A stretch of 64,000 nucleotides of DNA, taken from assembly GCF_000524195.1 (NCBI RefSeq), contig NW_020170401.1:898327-962326 (forward strand). The letters run 5' to 3'. A program made the position numbers and the translations under genes. This stretch comes from Echinococcus granulosus. Lineage: Eukaryota; Platyhelminthes; Cestoda; Cyclophyllidea; Taeniidae. Each line of letters starts with the position of its first letter. The stretch's first letter is position 1. This document shows, piece by piece, positions 24,863 to 34,958 of this stretch. The notes under the pieces are model-generated. The model did no database searches. It was not told where the DNA came from and saw only the letters and a program-made list of their open reading frames with translations.

Positions 24863-26654
24863 TCGAAACTTATAACATTTTGTGGCAAAATTCAGATATT
24901 TGAAAAATACGGAAATATTGACACCGATTTTAATAGACAGTTCTGTCACGAATCCCCTTAAATTCTTTTCAGTGGACCTATATTAGTAAGTCGTCCTGAT
25001 TATGCAAGCAATGATTTATTTTTTAAAGAAATTGCTATACAGACTTTGGGAATTTTCCTAATAATTTCCGTAAGGTAAGATACTTCATTGCTAAGGCAAT
25101 CACGCAGCACTTTCATAGAGGAGTGTCACAATCTCGGCTAATAATCTAAAAGTTTGCCTTTTGTTTGGTCAAACTACAGCAGCGTCATCATTTTTCATAA
25201 AAAAAATAACTTGAGCGATTCAGGAAAATTATTAGCTAGAATGAAGCAAATTCTCTTCTCGTCTTCTACTTAAATGTGCATGACTGGAATAAGTAGTCAT
25301 GCCATGTGGAGCCCTGTGAGAAATTTACTTAACTTCTTAAAGGGGAATGGGTGTAAGTAAGCCTTAATCTTCTACAAATTGAAGTCAATTGTGCCTCTCG
25401 CTGTTGCTCTTCATCAATAATGCAAGATAAATTTTAAAAGTCAAACTCATTTTCCTTCCGATTTACTATGAGTGAACCCACTTTTTTCATTCTGAAATTT
25501 TGAAACAAGAAAAGTTCAAGAAATGGCTTGTCAAATTTCCCCAAAAAAGGAGCAGACAACACCAAAAATTCTTTAAAATAGATGCATAAATCAGCTTGCA
25601 GCTCATTGGTCGAATTTCGCGGAAGGTGAGCTTGCGTAATTCTGATTGGCCAACCTTGAGGCCGAGCGACCACTGCCTTTCATTTGTTGCTTAGGCAAGA
25701 AAGAAGCCTTAAGTTTTTCTTTAGTAGAACCGAAAATGGGTGTTCTGTTGTAAGATTGTAATATTGAAGGGCACGCCTCCCTTTTCGTGCTTTGTGATAA
25801 AGACGCTGCCATTTATGTGGTTGTACGTATTTGTTAGTTCGAACAGTGGTGGTGAATTAGGTAACAACTCATCTGATGTCAGGGTTTTAGTACATTTGCT
25901 ACTAGCGTTCGTCTCAGAGGATGATCGGGTGTCATAGGAGAGATGTTTCATTGTTCTGATATGAATTCGACTGGCACAAGGTTTTATGAACCATTTTTAG
26001 GGACCAAAAAGAAATTTAGCCACTGGCAAACCCATAGCACCTGACAGCAATTAAGCTCATCTGCTTAGTACAAGGATTTGACGCAACCGGCAGCTATCCT
26101 AAATCGATAACGTGCCCAGCGTCACGAATACGTGACGCAGGGCCCAGGTAAGAAAGTCGAGGCATCGCACATGTACGAGGGTGTTTGCAAAGGTGTCAGT
26201 GATTAGGTTGTGAAAAGCAAGTAAAAACAGAGATGAATTCGAGTGAATTACATCTAATAATTTGGAAAAATGCTTTAGTAGATTATATACCCGTGCGTAC
26301 AAGCATGCCTGTACCTATTTGAGACCAGCTGTGATGTAATGATAAAGATTTGTTGTTTTCAATTTACATTAAATAGGGAAATTAGCTGCCAACTGTTTTT
26401 TTCAGAAATATTTCGATCGGGCTAGTGCTTTGGCTTCAAAGCCAGACTGAAAATATAGAAGTGGTAATGCAAGACCTCGTCTAATGGATCTCAGTGTTGA
26501 GAAAAGCAAACGTTTCACCAGATAAAAATGCATGCCTTGTTTTAAATTCATTTGCCAAATAATGCCTATTTACATAATGAATATCAAAATACTTCCTTTT
26601 CGTAACTGATTTGGTCTATTTTGGACATTGAACCTGGTCTCATTGAAAACAAAG
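24863..26654 (+). other. intron or 3' part of the giant exon's region
   Basis: Stop-rich and without a recognised gene. No clear AATAAA follows the TAG at 24860, which argues mildly against transcript ends here. It probably belongs to the intron leading to the next coding segment. Confidence 0.4.
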
Positions 26655-26821
26655 CCCTCAGCTTAAACATTGCCAGCAACATTCCAAAAGCACAGGAAGA
26701 AAATTTGGCAAGAAAACAACTAACGCTAGACATTTTCAAACCCTTAGTTCCCAGTGGACGAATAAAACTCTCTAACGCTTCCTTGAATGATGCGGCATCG
26801 AGAATTCGTGGAATGAATAGG
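26655..26821 (+). CDS. Active-zone scaffold, exon before the PDZ domain (start uncertain)
   Basis: The open frame runs to the donor AGG|GTATGC (26822), leaving in phase 0 as the next exon needs. The frame is open back to 26606, but the only AG acceptors are at 26653-26654, 26660-26661, 26675-26676 and 26694-26695. I chose the first, which is phase 1 and would fit a donor at 24753 or 24828. Starting at 26696 (phase 0) would fit the donor at 24650. The peptide (LARKQLTLDIF and SGRIKLSNASLND) is polar and could form the strand leading into the PDZ fold. No domain is assigned. Confidence 0.5.
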
Positions 26822-26909
26822 GTATGCTAGTGATTTTTTCGCCATGCTTCTCACATACTTTTAGGTTGGAAAAATATCTCACCTCTCGCTTTCTCCTCGT
26901 TTGCTTTAG

Positions 26910-27009
26910 AATTCCGACTCAACTCCCACGAAGTTGTTGAGAAGGACGTACGATTTTCCCACCAAACGACTTCTTTTGATGCGCAGTTCAAAGGGTCGAA
27001 ACATGGGTG
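26910..27009 (+). CDS. Active-zone scaffold, first PDZ exon
   Basis: This exon encodes 33 residues plus one base. The acceptor TTTGCTTTAG is excellent and the donor is GGTG|GTGAGA. It enters in phase 0 and leaves in phase 1. The end of the peptide (RLLLMRSSKGRNMG) supplies the first strand and carboxylate-binding loop entry of the PDZ domain that continues at 27131. The split codon restores Gly, giving NMGGNGFGLEIVGG across the junction. Confidence 0.8.
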
Positions 27010-27130
27010 GTGAGAAGCGCTATACGCCATAACTTTATACCATTTTTGGCTAGTGGCCTATTTTCGGAAATGGGTGGGTCCAAATTTCATGCTGAGAGGG
27101 TAATTTAACGCTTCCTTTCATCACGTTTAG

Positions 27131-27253
27131 GCAATGGATTTGGTCTCGAAATTGTGGGCGGAAGGCAACGATCTGACGGTCGATTAGGCAGCTACGTGGA
27201 GCAGATTCACTCGGGCGAAACACTGGGGTATCTTCATGGGGAAATCTCAGAAG
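27131..27253 (+). CDS. Active-zone scaffold, PDZ core exon
   Basis: This exon encodes the PDZ binding groove. GFGLEIVGG is the GLGF-type carboxylate loop plus second strand, followed by GRLGSYVEQI and a helix-strand segment ending EISEG. The acceptor is CACGTTTAG and the donor AAG|GTTCGG, phase 1 at both ends. PDZ domains of RIM and Piccolo bind short C-terminal peptides of active-zone proteins such as ELKS/CAST. The pattern VGG...GRLGxxVxxI and the following GDEVIEWNG (next exon) are typical of this family. This is one of the most secure segments of the gene. Confidence 0.93.
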
Positions 27254-27711
27254 GTTCGGAAATGACCATTTGCCTACCTAAATCATGAGGTTTGACGTCA
27301 GGCATACCAATCACAGCAGAACCAAATCATAACTTAGTGTAGGCCGGACGCCTATATAGTCAGTTAAAAGCAGGTATCATTAGAAGTTTGACGGACACAG
27401 GTTCCTAGTTTGAGGAGGTTCTCAGTTTCTGCAATGAACTGGGAACTGTGGTAGTTGTAGGTCCTATAAAGCTGCCGACTTCTTTGCTTTTTTGAAAATT
27501 ACTCTTAAATTTTCCCACTTATGTCTACAAAAGCAGTTGGTTTTACAGGAACAAAATTTTTAAACTCCTTTTCAGCAGTTAGTTCTACTGTACAATTTGC
27601 CCTTAATTTCGTTGTTTTCATTTGCATGAAATTCTCGCAAGTTTTTCGGTCTTCTGTGGTACTGTGCTCGTGCGTTATTGAAAAGACATTTAATAACATG
27701 TTTTATGCTAG
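27254..27711 (+). other. intron inside the PDZ domain
   Basis: A 458-bp phase-1 intron that interrupts the PDZ domain immediately before the conserved GDEV motif. It holds no feature. Confidence 0.75.
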
Positions 27712-27820
27712 GTGATGAAGTAATAGAATGGAATGGAATTCCGCTGATTGGAAAAGGGGCGGCCGAAGTTCAGGCGATCGTTGACACTCCGGCAGATGAG
27801 GTTGAACTCCTGGTAAGAAT
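27712..27820 (+). CDS. Active-zone scaffold, last PDZ exon
   Basis: The spliced junction reads ISEGDEVIEWNGIPLIGK, the most diagnostic string of RIM/Piccolo PDZ domains (GDEVLEWNG in RIM, LEWNGIPL in Piccolo). The second PDZ helix (AAEVQAIVDT) and final strand (VELLVR) follow. The acceptor is TATGCTAG. Two donors are possible: GTAAGA at 27813 (phase 0) and the stronger GTAAGT at 27821 (phase 2). I took the second because it completes the last strand and fits the next exon. The IPL after WNG makes this PDZ look more like Piccolo than RIM. Confidence 0.92.
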
Positions 27821-28753
27821 GTAAGTTGACTTTTCACTTTACCACAGTCACCTTTTCCAGCAACACTTGCCAGCTTATTGAGACTGAAAGGGTGCCTTTT
27901 CCAAAAATAGCTGACAAAAAGACCAAAGTGACTTGTTATATTTTCTTAAGATATTGCATTAAAACTTAAGATTACCAGTATACTCTTTTATGGTTCTTCA
28001 GGTAAAAGGTAAAATGTCTGACCCAAGCAGTGCGTAGGGGGAATGATTATAAACATAATTTTTTGCAGTTAGCCCCATTTAATGTTGACAGCAATTTGGA
28101 CTTGGAAATTGGTGATCAATATGCAGGTTCTGTCGACTATCGATAAATACGGGGGTGTGGTTCGTTTGATCAATAAAGAAATATGACCAGTGATTTACTA
28201 GCTACCTTCCAAAAAGGCATATTTTCAGCGCATATTATTAGTTCTGGCTGACAAAGACCTTTTTGGTAGGATTGCAACCTCTAACCTTGCAGTTCGGTGC
28301 GAAGGCTTTTGCGTATAAATGGTGCCTTATTTGGGCACAATTTTGTGCATTATCTGGTGCACAAGGGAAGCAATCTGCTAAGTACTTTCCGCAAGTGGCC
28401 AGGTGGTAGGCAAGGGGAAATTGGTTGCCTACAGTGAGTGGCATTGAGTGATCGAGACAGGGTCGAGTATACCATTATTCATCTTACAAACATCCGCTCT
28501 GTGTAGCTGCAGCCGTTGGAGCTGGCGTAAACACCAGATCAAGGCCTAGCTTTTGTCGAAACTGTTTAAAAAAAATAAGGTTTACGTATCTCCAATTGTT
28601 ACGACCTAAATTAATTCAGTTTCAATTTGAAATTGGAATTCGGGTTTATTCAAACTATTCAACCAATTTTTTCCCTTTAAAAAAGATTGGTGTCATTGGA
28701 TAACGATGAGAAAGCTCAGGAGTTAAAGAAGTTTCTTCATGTTTTTCTCCTAG
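27821..28753 (+). other. intron
   Basis: A 933-bp stretch with no recognised feature. A minus-strand ORF at 28238-28444 has no domain. Confidence 0.55.
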
Positions 28754-28833
28754 CAATCCTTCGGAAACGCTAGCCTCACATCGATATCCTCAGGAATTCC
28801 TCCAACATACGTGCTCTCGCCGAAGCCCTTGTA
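28754..28833 (+). CDS. Active-zone scaffold, short linker exon (tentative)
   Basis: Delimited by a good acceptor (TTTTTCTCCTAG) and a GTAAGT donor. Phase 2 in and phase 1 out fit both neighbours and give 26 full codons (NPSETLASHRYPQEF...). Another frame of the same 80 bases is also open and looks like plausible linker (SFGNASLTSISSG). That frame would not connect to the long open frame at 29803. The exon could be skipped or misread. Confidence 0.45.
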
Positions 28834-29802
28834 GTAAGTCAGATCTCAAAGACCACATTGGCTTCAGAATGTATGGCGTTTTGTCCTAGGTGATTACAGT
28901 GCATCAAGCAACAAAGCGTATTCATTAATGAAATGGAAGTTTTAAAGTAACACACTGCACTGTTAAATCATAAACCTACCGTTTTATTGTTCTCCCAGTG
29001 CTTTATAATTGTGTGCTTATTTGATACTTGACCCTTTATTGCAATTTGACTCCACTTTGCGACAGTATTCACTTACTGTATTTTTGATTTACAAGACCTG
29101 GTCTTCTAACTGATAACCAAAGTCCAGGGTCATTAAGAATTCAGGTAATACCGCTTGATGGCGACAGTAAGTAACAGAGAGCAGGACTTCCTCCAAAAAC
29201 TGTTCAGTTTTTTGTTTGTTTAAATTGTGAAAGTTGACAACTAAACTAGTCTAGTTCTTGTGCAGGTGATCTACAAGGTTAGTGCGGCGTTCGGTATACT
29301 TAGCTGCAATCACTCAAAGCTTGTAGGGCCTTGTCATGTTTGAGGTTGCTTTTACGTAATAATGGCGGGTGTGCCAACCCTCTCTTACGGTACCTCCGGG
29401 TACTTCTTGGAATCCTCATATCATGAAATGTCTCTTGAAGCTGGTAGGTTTGACTCGGCCAAGTCAAATGGACAAATTTAGATGAAGTTTCGAAGTAGCG
29501 GAAGCTAGCTTCTTGTCATGCATTTTGTAGGCCATTCGGAGAAGAATTGGTAGCACAAAGTACCACCCAGAAATTGTTTAAAAAGCCCGGGTTTTGGTTT
29601 TTATTTATCGCTGAGAAGTTGTGTTATGCTCAACCCATAAATCCTACTTGAGCAAATATAGTTGTCTCATACTTCAACGCTTGACTCTTCAGGTTGCGAA
29701 ATGCTTATTAGGATTGTTAAAAGTAAACATTATTGAAATTTTTGCTTGGTGGGTTTTAGAATCAGCAATATATTTGGATGGCTTTTTTCTGCTCCCTCTC
29801 AG
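28834..29802 (+). other. intron
   Basis: A 969-bp non-coding stretch ending in a strong pyrimidine tract and CAG (TTTTTTCTGCTCCCTCTCAG). Confidence 0.6.
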
Positions 29803-30272
29803 CTGCCGATGCTCACCGCTACCCCCCCAAACTCTGTCCTTCGCACAACCCTAATCCTCACTTCCACGAAAGCCTTCATGGTAGTGGCGGTGGAGGCGGC
29901 AGCTGTGTGCATCAACAGCACATCTGCCAGCAGTCTCAACAATCACCTCGTGGACCTCCCATCCACACCTGTGAGGTCCATCCCACGGGGCCCGCGTGTA
30001 TTCATAAGCAGCAACAGCACATGTGCCGTTCGGGCGACTGGTCGTCAGATCCCCGTGGCACCTGTCCATCACGAGGCGTGATCGATCAACCTCCACCGAA
30101 CTCGCCGCAGTCGGAGCGAAATATCAGTGAGACGTCGGCCAGTCCCTCCACACGGACTGGAAGTGTCCACCATCACCAGCGGCAGGTGGTACCCACAGTT
30201 AATGTTGCAGAGTACGATGGTGGTGGACGAGAAGCGCCGGACGCTGTATCGCATAGCAGTGGTGGGCCGATT
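29803..30272 (+). CDS. Active-zone scaffold, His/Cys-rich linker exon between PDZ and C2
   Basis: 156 full codons. It enters in phase 1 after an excellent acceptor and leaves in phase 0 at a perfect ATT|GTAAGT. The first half is full of His and Cys: CPSHNPNPHFHESLHG, then a Gly run, SCVHQQHICQQ, HTCEVHPTGPACIHK and QQHMCRSGDW. The second half is Pro/Ser/Thr-rich. The spacing of Cys and His hints at metal binding but matches no zinc-finger family I know. A second frame is open only to 30081, so the chosen frame, open across the whole exon, is preferred. In relatives the PDZ-C2 linker is disordered and poorly conserved, so function cannot be inferred by homology. Confidence 0.78.
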
Positions 30273-31744
30273 GTAAGTTAAGGTGATGTTTACAGTAGTA
30301 TTTGCAAAATATTTTCATTAGCATAACAAATCTTTGTGAAATCTACAATCCCTTGCAAAAAAAGTTATTTTAAGTAATTAACATGCCCGCTATCATCATC
30401 ACGCCGGTTATCATGCCTGAGCCACCACTTTAATTGGAGAAATGAATCAAAACATAAAAGAAAAGCAAAGTTAGAACAATTTGTCGAATAATGGCTTGAT
30501 AAAATCCCTTGGTAATGGTGGTCTCTTTTTCTATGGGAGAAACCTTAGTAGCGGAGGCGTTAGATTCCTTCAATAGAAGGGGAGAAAGACATTCAATTGA
30601 TTGTCCAAAACCCTTACGTACGGGATGCGTCATCACCTCCTCAACTTAACGAAAAAATAAATTATTACCCAACTTTGGTATAACACGAAATGTTTCGGGT
30701 TCTGCCGGCAAGAGAATGTTTTGAAGTGAACAGGTTTGCTATCAGCGTCATTTATTCGCAACGTCCAATTTACTCACTCCTCAAGAAGATGTGTTGCATG
30801 CGTTGGTCGTCAATCTATGATAGGTGGGTACGACAAATCATGTCACAAACAGATTGATTGAGTGTAGAGCAGTAAAAATGACAAAGAACGCTGTTGGTGT
30901 GAGGGAAATTAACCTTTTCTAATCTTTGAGCAGCTTTTGAATTGATCTACCCAGTAGTTTTAATGTTAGCGTAAGGCGGTAGAACAACGAAATATTTGAA
31001 TTGTGATGGTCGACTCTCCTCTGGGGCACTGATGGTGCCTGAGTTAACCGAAATATCGAAGTTTGTTTAGGGAGTCGGTCAGCTTTATTCCCCCCACCTC
31101 CACATTCCAACTGGGAGTTGATTAAATCCATTGGTAAATTCTTATCGATAGTGTTCTGAAGGAACTAGACGGCGACCTAAACAAGCATTTTTCGTCTGGT
31201 CATCCCAAATTTAAAGTCACTTATTTGTTCACACAAGTGAGATACCCCGAATTTTCTGTGGTAAAGGGGAGAACTTTAACTTATTTTTGGGCACTTTATT
31301 TCAAGGCTTCAATCTCTCTAAACCGTTTACTTTAAAATTCTTTAAACCATTATTAATTTTCAAGTTGTTGGTCCTGTACTTTTAAAACAAATAGGTACAA
31401 ACTGATGGGGTTATTAGTTTGAGTGTTTTCACGTCCGAGACGGCTTAAACCTTACTGCAGTAGCGCTATACTGCTTAAAATTGTGAGAGTAAGTGTACCA
31501 AAAAGTCTGCATGTTACCACCTGAGTTTACTTTTTCTCCAAAAGCAGAGAGTAGTAAATTGCACTTTTTTTACGGCTTTTAAAAATTTAGCACGGAAGGA
31601 ATTTGTCTCTTGCGACTTTGGTACAGTAAAATACTCTGCTCTCATGGATTATAAATATATCATTTGAAACAGCTTTCTAATTTTGAGAAGACTGTAGCTT
31701 AGTTCAAAAAAGGAAATTGGTTTCTCATAACTGCAACATTTGAG
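30273..31744 (+). other. intron
   Basis: A 1.47-kb non-coding stretch. Nothing recognised. Confidence 0.6.
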
Positions 31745-31846
31745 GTGGACAGTCTGTTGCCCCCAGAATTAACCAATCAAGTATCTGATCAATCTCTGCT
31801 CTCCAGTTGTCCACCAATAGGAGACAAGAATCTCTATGTGGATTTG
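31745..31846 (+). CDS. Active-zone scaffold, linker exon before C2
   Basis: 34 residues, phase 0 at both ends, starting after ATTTGAG and ending at a weak TTG|GTGTTT donor. The peptide is acidic and polar (VDSLLPPELTNQVSDQ) and leads into the C2 domain. The phase fit with 30272 and 31923 is the main support. Confidence 0.6.
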
Positions 31847-31922
31847 GTGTTTCAAAAAAGTCTTTGGCAAGTCAATTTTATTTGTAAATACCACTCTGAT
31901 TATTTTAAATTTCAACTTTCAG

Positions 31923-31982
31923 AATGGCGATGGGCACCTTGTGACTGATGAAGGCGTCACCCCATCGTTTGGTGAAATTGAA
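31923..31982 (+). CDS. Active-zone scaffold, exon leading into the C2 domain
   Basis: 20 residues, phase 0 at both ends. The acceptor is TTTCAACTTTCAG and the donor GAA|GTAAGC. It ends in GEIE, which joins with LILTFDDYDQSL of the next exon to form the first C2 strand. The equivalent entry in Piccolo is also GEI. Confidence 0.8.
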
Positions 31983-32383
31983 GTAAGCTGTGCTCCTCCT
32001 AGGCACTTTTCAAGTAAACGATCCCGTTTGGTTTCACCGACATGTCGTTGTAATACATTACAAACTTTTATAACTGAATCAAGCAATTTGCTTACTACCA
32101 TGTTTTGGGGAAGTAAATTTATCTGGTATATACGACAGTTGGTTACATGGGATTATATAATAAGGAATGAAACGTAAATTGGGTCTTTAATGCCTCGAAA
32201 AGCTGGGAACTTTTTTGAAACTAACGAAATTTATATTTTGCGTTTAAAGGTAATTAACATACCAATATCATATTAGGAAAATCGGTCACTCAATTCGATT
32301 TTTACTGTATTTTATTAAAGACCGAAAATTGTTGAAGAACATTCCGTCTCATCACTCCTCTTATCCTCCAACTGCAATTTTAG
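31983..32383 (+). other. intron inside the C2 domain
   Basis: A 401-bp phase-0 intron with a TGCAATTTTAG acceptor. No feature. Confidence 0.75.
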
Positions 32384-32520
32384 TTGATCCTAACCTTCGA
32401 TGACTACGATCAAAGCCTGACGGCACACGTAGCAAGGGCCCGAGGTCTTCGGCCAATGGACCTCAACGGTCTAGCTGATCCATTCGTCAAACTGCGACTT
32501 CATCCAGATCCCACAGAAGA
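32384..32520 (+). CDS. Active-zone scaffold, C2 domain, first calcium loop
   Basis: 45 residues plus two bases. LILTFDDYDQSLTAHVARA is the first C2 strand pair. RGLRPMDLNGLADPFVKL is calcium-binding loop 1 with both ligand aspartates (in PMD and ADP). The donor is GA|GTATGT, phase 2. This type-I C2 topology is shared by synaptotagmin, rabphilin, Piccolo and RIM. Calcium-competent versions bind acidic phospholipid. Vertebrate RIM C2A has lost these aspartates, and Piccolo C2A keeps them. Confidence 0.93.
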
Positions 32521-33381
32521 GTATGTTATACTGCTTTTAGAAAGCTATATACACATCCCAGTGTTTATTATCTATCTGTGCAGTTTAATGGCCCTGCGTG
32601 GCCAGCAAAATGCCGGCTAATTTAAAAAAAACACTTTTCCTTAACTAGGTATTCTTATTGTTGACGACTTGATATGTTGTTGCTTGGACATTAAGAAACA
32701 GGAGTTTTAGCACTTCTTAATGGAACAAAGGCAGCATAAAACTTTAACGCAGTTGATGAGGAACAAAGTCCAATGGAAGATTTTTTTGAGTAATGCTTAA
32801 CTCCTTCACAGTATACTCCATATTTACTCTTGTAATTACCTTTTTTCGTTCTTTTTTAAGGGTCTTATCATTGGCAACTGAAATCCCCAAAGCACACTTG
32901 GGTTAATCCCCTCCTTTTAATACTTTTTGTAATCCATTTAAGCATATTTCCAAGGTGCAAATATGGGTAGATTTTGAAAAAAGTTAATAGGACAAAACTC
33001 CTCCTTACTTAGTATCCCTGCTATTTTTAAGAATGTTTTCCTCCTGGAGGAGGCCGAATTCCCCACCCCAAACCGAGTGGAAGTCGTTTTCCCGTCCATC
33101 AATGGTTGAGTGATCTTTTGATTACGTTTTGATACGCAAAGTCATCTGGTGGTCTCAGATTCACTGAAAGCTTCGTATAAATAATGAATCTGATGGATTT
33201 ATTTAGCTGCTTACATTTTGTAGGATCATGCGTTAATTTAATTCGTAGTTGTTAATTTTCAACGCTCCATCCTTCTGCTCCTCAGACAGGCGAGTATTAA
33301 GTCGAGCAGTAACGAAGGAAATTGAGTTAGGCCTACAAACTGCCATTAGTGTTGACCCTATGCTTCCCCTTTTCCTTTTAG
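32521..33381 (+). other. intron inside the C2 domain
   Basis: An 861-bp stretch ending in TTTTCCTTTTAG. No feature. The sequence of the first loop ends just before it. Confidence 0.7.
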
Positions 33382-33566
33382 CGTGGATTTGAATAGACAG
33401 ATCAAGTATATTCCAAATACCCTCGAGCCCGAATGGCAGCAGACAGTAGTTTTCATGAATTGCCTCAAGCGGACCCTCAAGAAACGTGTTCTTGAGGCCA
33501 CTGTGTGGGATTTCGACCGGCTTAAAATGAATGATTTCATGGGACAGGCAATCATTCATTTGGGAT
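33382..33566 (+). CDS. Active-zone scaffold, C2 domain, second calcium loop
   Basis: 61 full codons. KYIPNTLEPEWQQTVVF is the conserved C2 strand with the NPxW-like signature (here EPEW). It is followed by a basic stretch (CLKRTLKKR), VLEATVWDFDRLKMNDFMG and AIIHLG. WDFD and ND supply the other three loop aspartates, so all five calcium ligands are present. The acceptor is excellent, and the donor is T|GTGAGT in phase 1. Confidence 0.93.
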
Positions 33567-34248
33567 GTGAGTTTATTTTTTTCGTTCATGCCTGGCGTCT
33601 AGTTTTTTGGCCGGACTAAAAAGTGCAAATTAGTCTTACATAGTTTTTCCTTCTCCTTCAATTTGCCAAACAATCCAGCATAATCACTTCACAGGGAATT
33701 TCGTAAAGACTGCTTGAACTGCTTAATCTGGCTATGAGGAGTTCTGGCGATTTTGTTGCCTTTTTCACCTCAGTGGAGAAGGGAAATTGCAGTTTTGTCC
33801 GAGTCGGTTGATGAAGCCGTATAGTTATAAATACTAATTATTGCCATTTCATCTACAATCAAAAACCTTGGCAACCAATTATATTTTTCCTTTTTCTTCC
33901 TTATTCTTGATCAGAAAATTTCCGACTATAGTATTTAAACTGGACTTGCAAGCAAGACATAGCTTTGAAAGGTTGAGGGGGCTTTGGGTTTTTTTGTTCC
34001 CAATTACCTAGAGAAATTCCATACCTCATTTCTTTGCAATTTGAGCAGTCTAGCATTACCGGGACATTGAGGAGAAAACCATTTTGTTTTGATAAAGACG
34101 TCCAATGTTAACGAAGCAAGTAAGAAAAAACCATTGTGTGTATAGAGTTTGGCGTCACGGATGCATAAAACTTATTTAACGGCGGTTTAAACGACAACAT
34201 AAGCGACTATGATCATTTCGATGGAATTTTTTTTTGAATCAAATATAG
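33567..34248 (+). other. intron inside the C2 domain
   Basis: A 682-bp non-coding stretch. Nothing recognised. Confidence 0.7.
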
Positions 34249-34388
34249 CAAAAGAGGCTTTGGATGGTCAACCGCATTGGTACAAGTTGCACGCACTTCA
34301 GGACATCGTGATTCCGGGATATCGTCAGCCTGGTACAAGATCCGTTGCTCCTCCCATTTCTCAAAGTGATCAGGTCAAGACTATCAAG
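34249..34388 (+). CDS. Active-zone scaffold, end of the C2 domain
   Basis: The junction yields HLGSKEALDGQPHWYKLH. ALDGQPHWYKL is the last C2 strand and closely follows the LDDEPHWYKL end of RIM C2A. A basic and polar linker follows (ALQDIVIPGYRQPGTRS...). The acceptor is ATATAG and the donor AAG|GTATTG, phase 1 in and phase 0 out. Confidence 0.88.
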
Positions 34389-34912
34389 GTATTGCTGCTT
34401 TTTACTGCTCAGTGGTGCAGTCTTTTTAGGATAAATTTGATTGAATGATTTTCAGGGGTGATTTTAGTTGGTGTAAGGGTGAAATTAATCCCTTGAAAAT
34501 ATCAGATGAACGTTACGAAAATGCTGGAGGGTCGGAACTGTATTATCACCTTGTAAATGAGAAGGTTTTGTATTTTGATCCTTCAAAAGGATCTAGGTGC
34601 CACTTATTGGTACATGAAGTAAATGCACAGCGCCCTGATTCTATTTCAAAGCCGTAAGATGCCAAGTTATAGTGGCAGAACACATTGCTAACCTACGGAA
34701 GGAATGGAAGGCCCGGCAGTCGTAGCGCTGAGTGGAGGTGAACCCCGAGGCGATCGAAGTGCCCCCGTGGTCCGACATTTAGACAAGGTGGTATCCCAGT
34801 AGAAATCCAGGCCATTGTTATGTAATAACTCAAGTATGAAGAAACTTAAAAGAATTATTAAAACTTTTGACGAGTGTGACCGCTTTATCTCCTACTTACT
34901 TTTTCATTTTAG
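34389..34912 (+). other. intron
   Basis: A 524-bp stretch. The short ORF at 34445-34657 has no domain and does not fit the splicing frame. Confidence 0.6.
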
Positions 34913-34958
34913 CTTGTGAAAGAGATCAAAGCTCCTCAAACAAAGAATATCCAGAAAG
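34913..34958 (+). CDS. Active-zone scaffold, short exon after C2
   Basis: 15 residues plus one base (LVKEIKAPQTKNIQK). It enters in phase 0 after TTTTCATTTTAG and leaves in phase 1 at G|GTGGGT. The good acceptor and matching phase support it. The donor is only fair. Confidence 0.55.

Noticed and set aside
29746..30081. Alternative frame of the His/Cys-rich exon (111 codons)
   Set aside because: It ends at 30081, whereas the chosen frame stays open to a perfect donor and matches both neighbouring phases.
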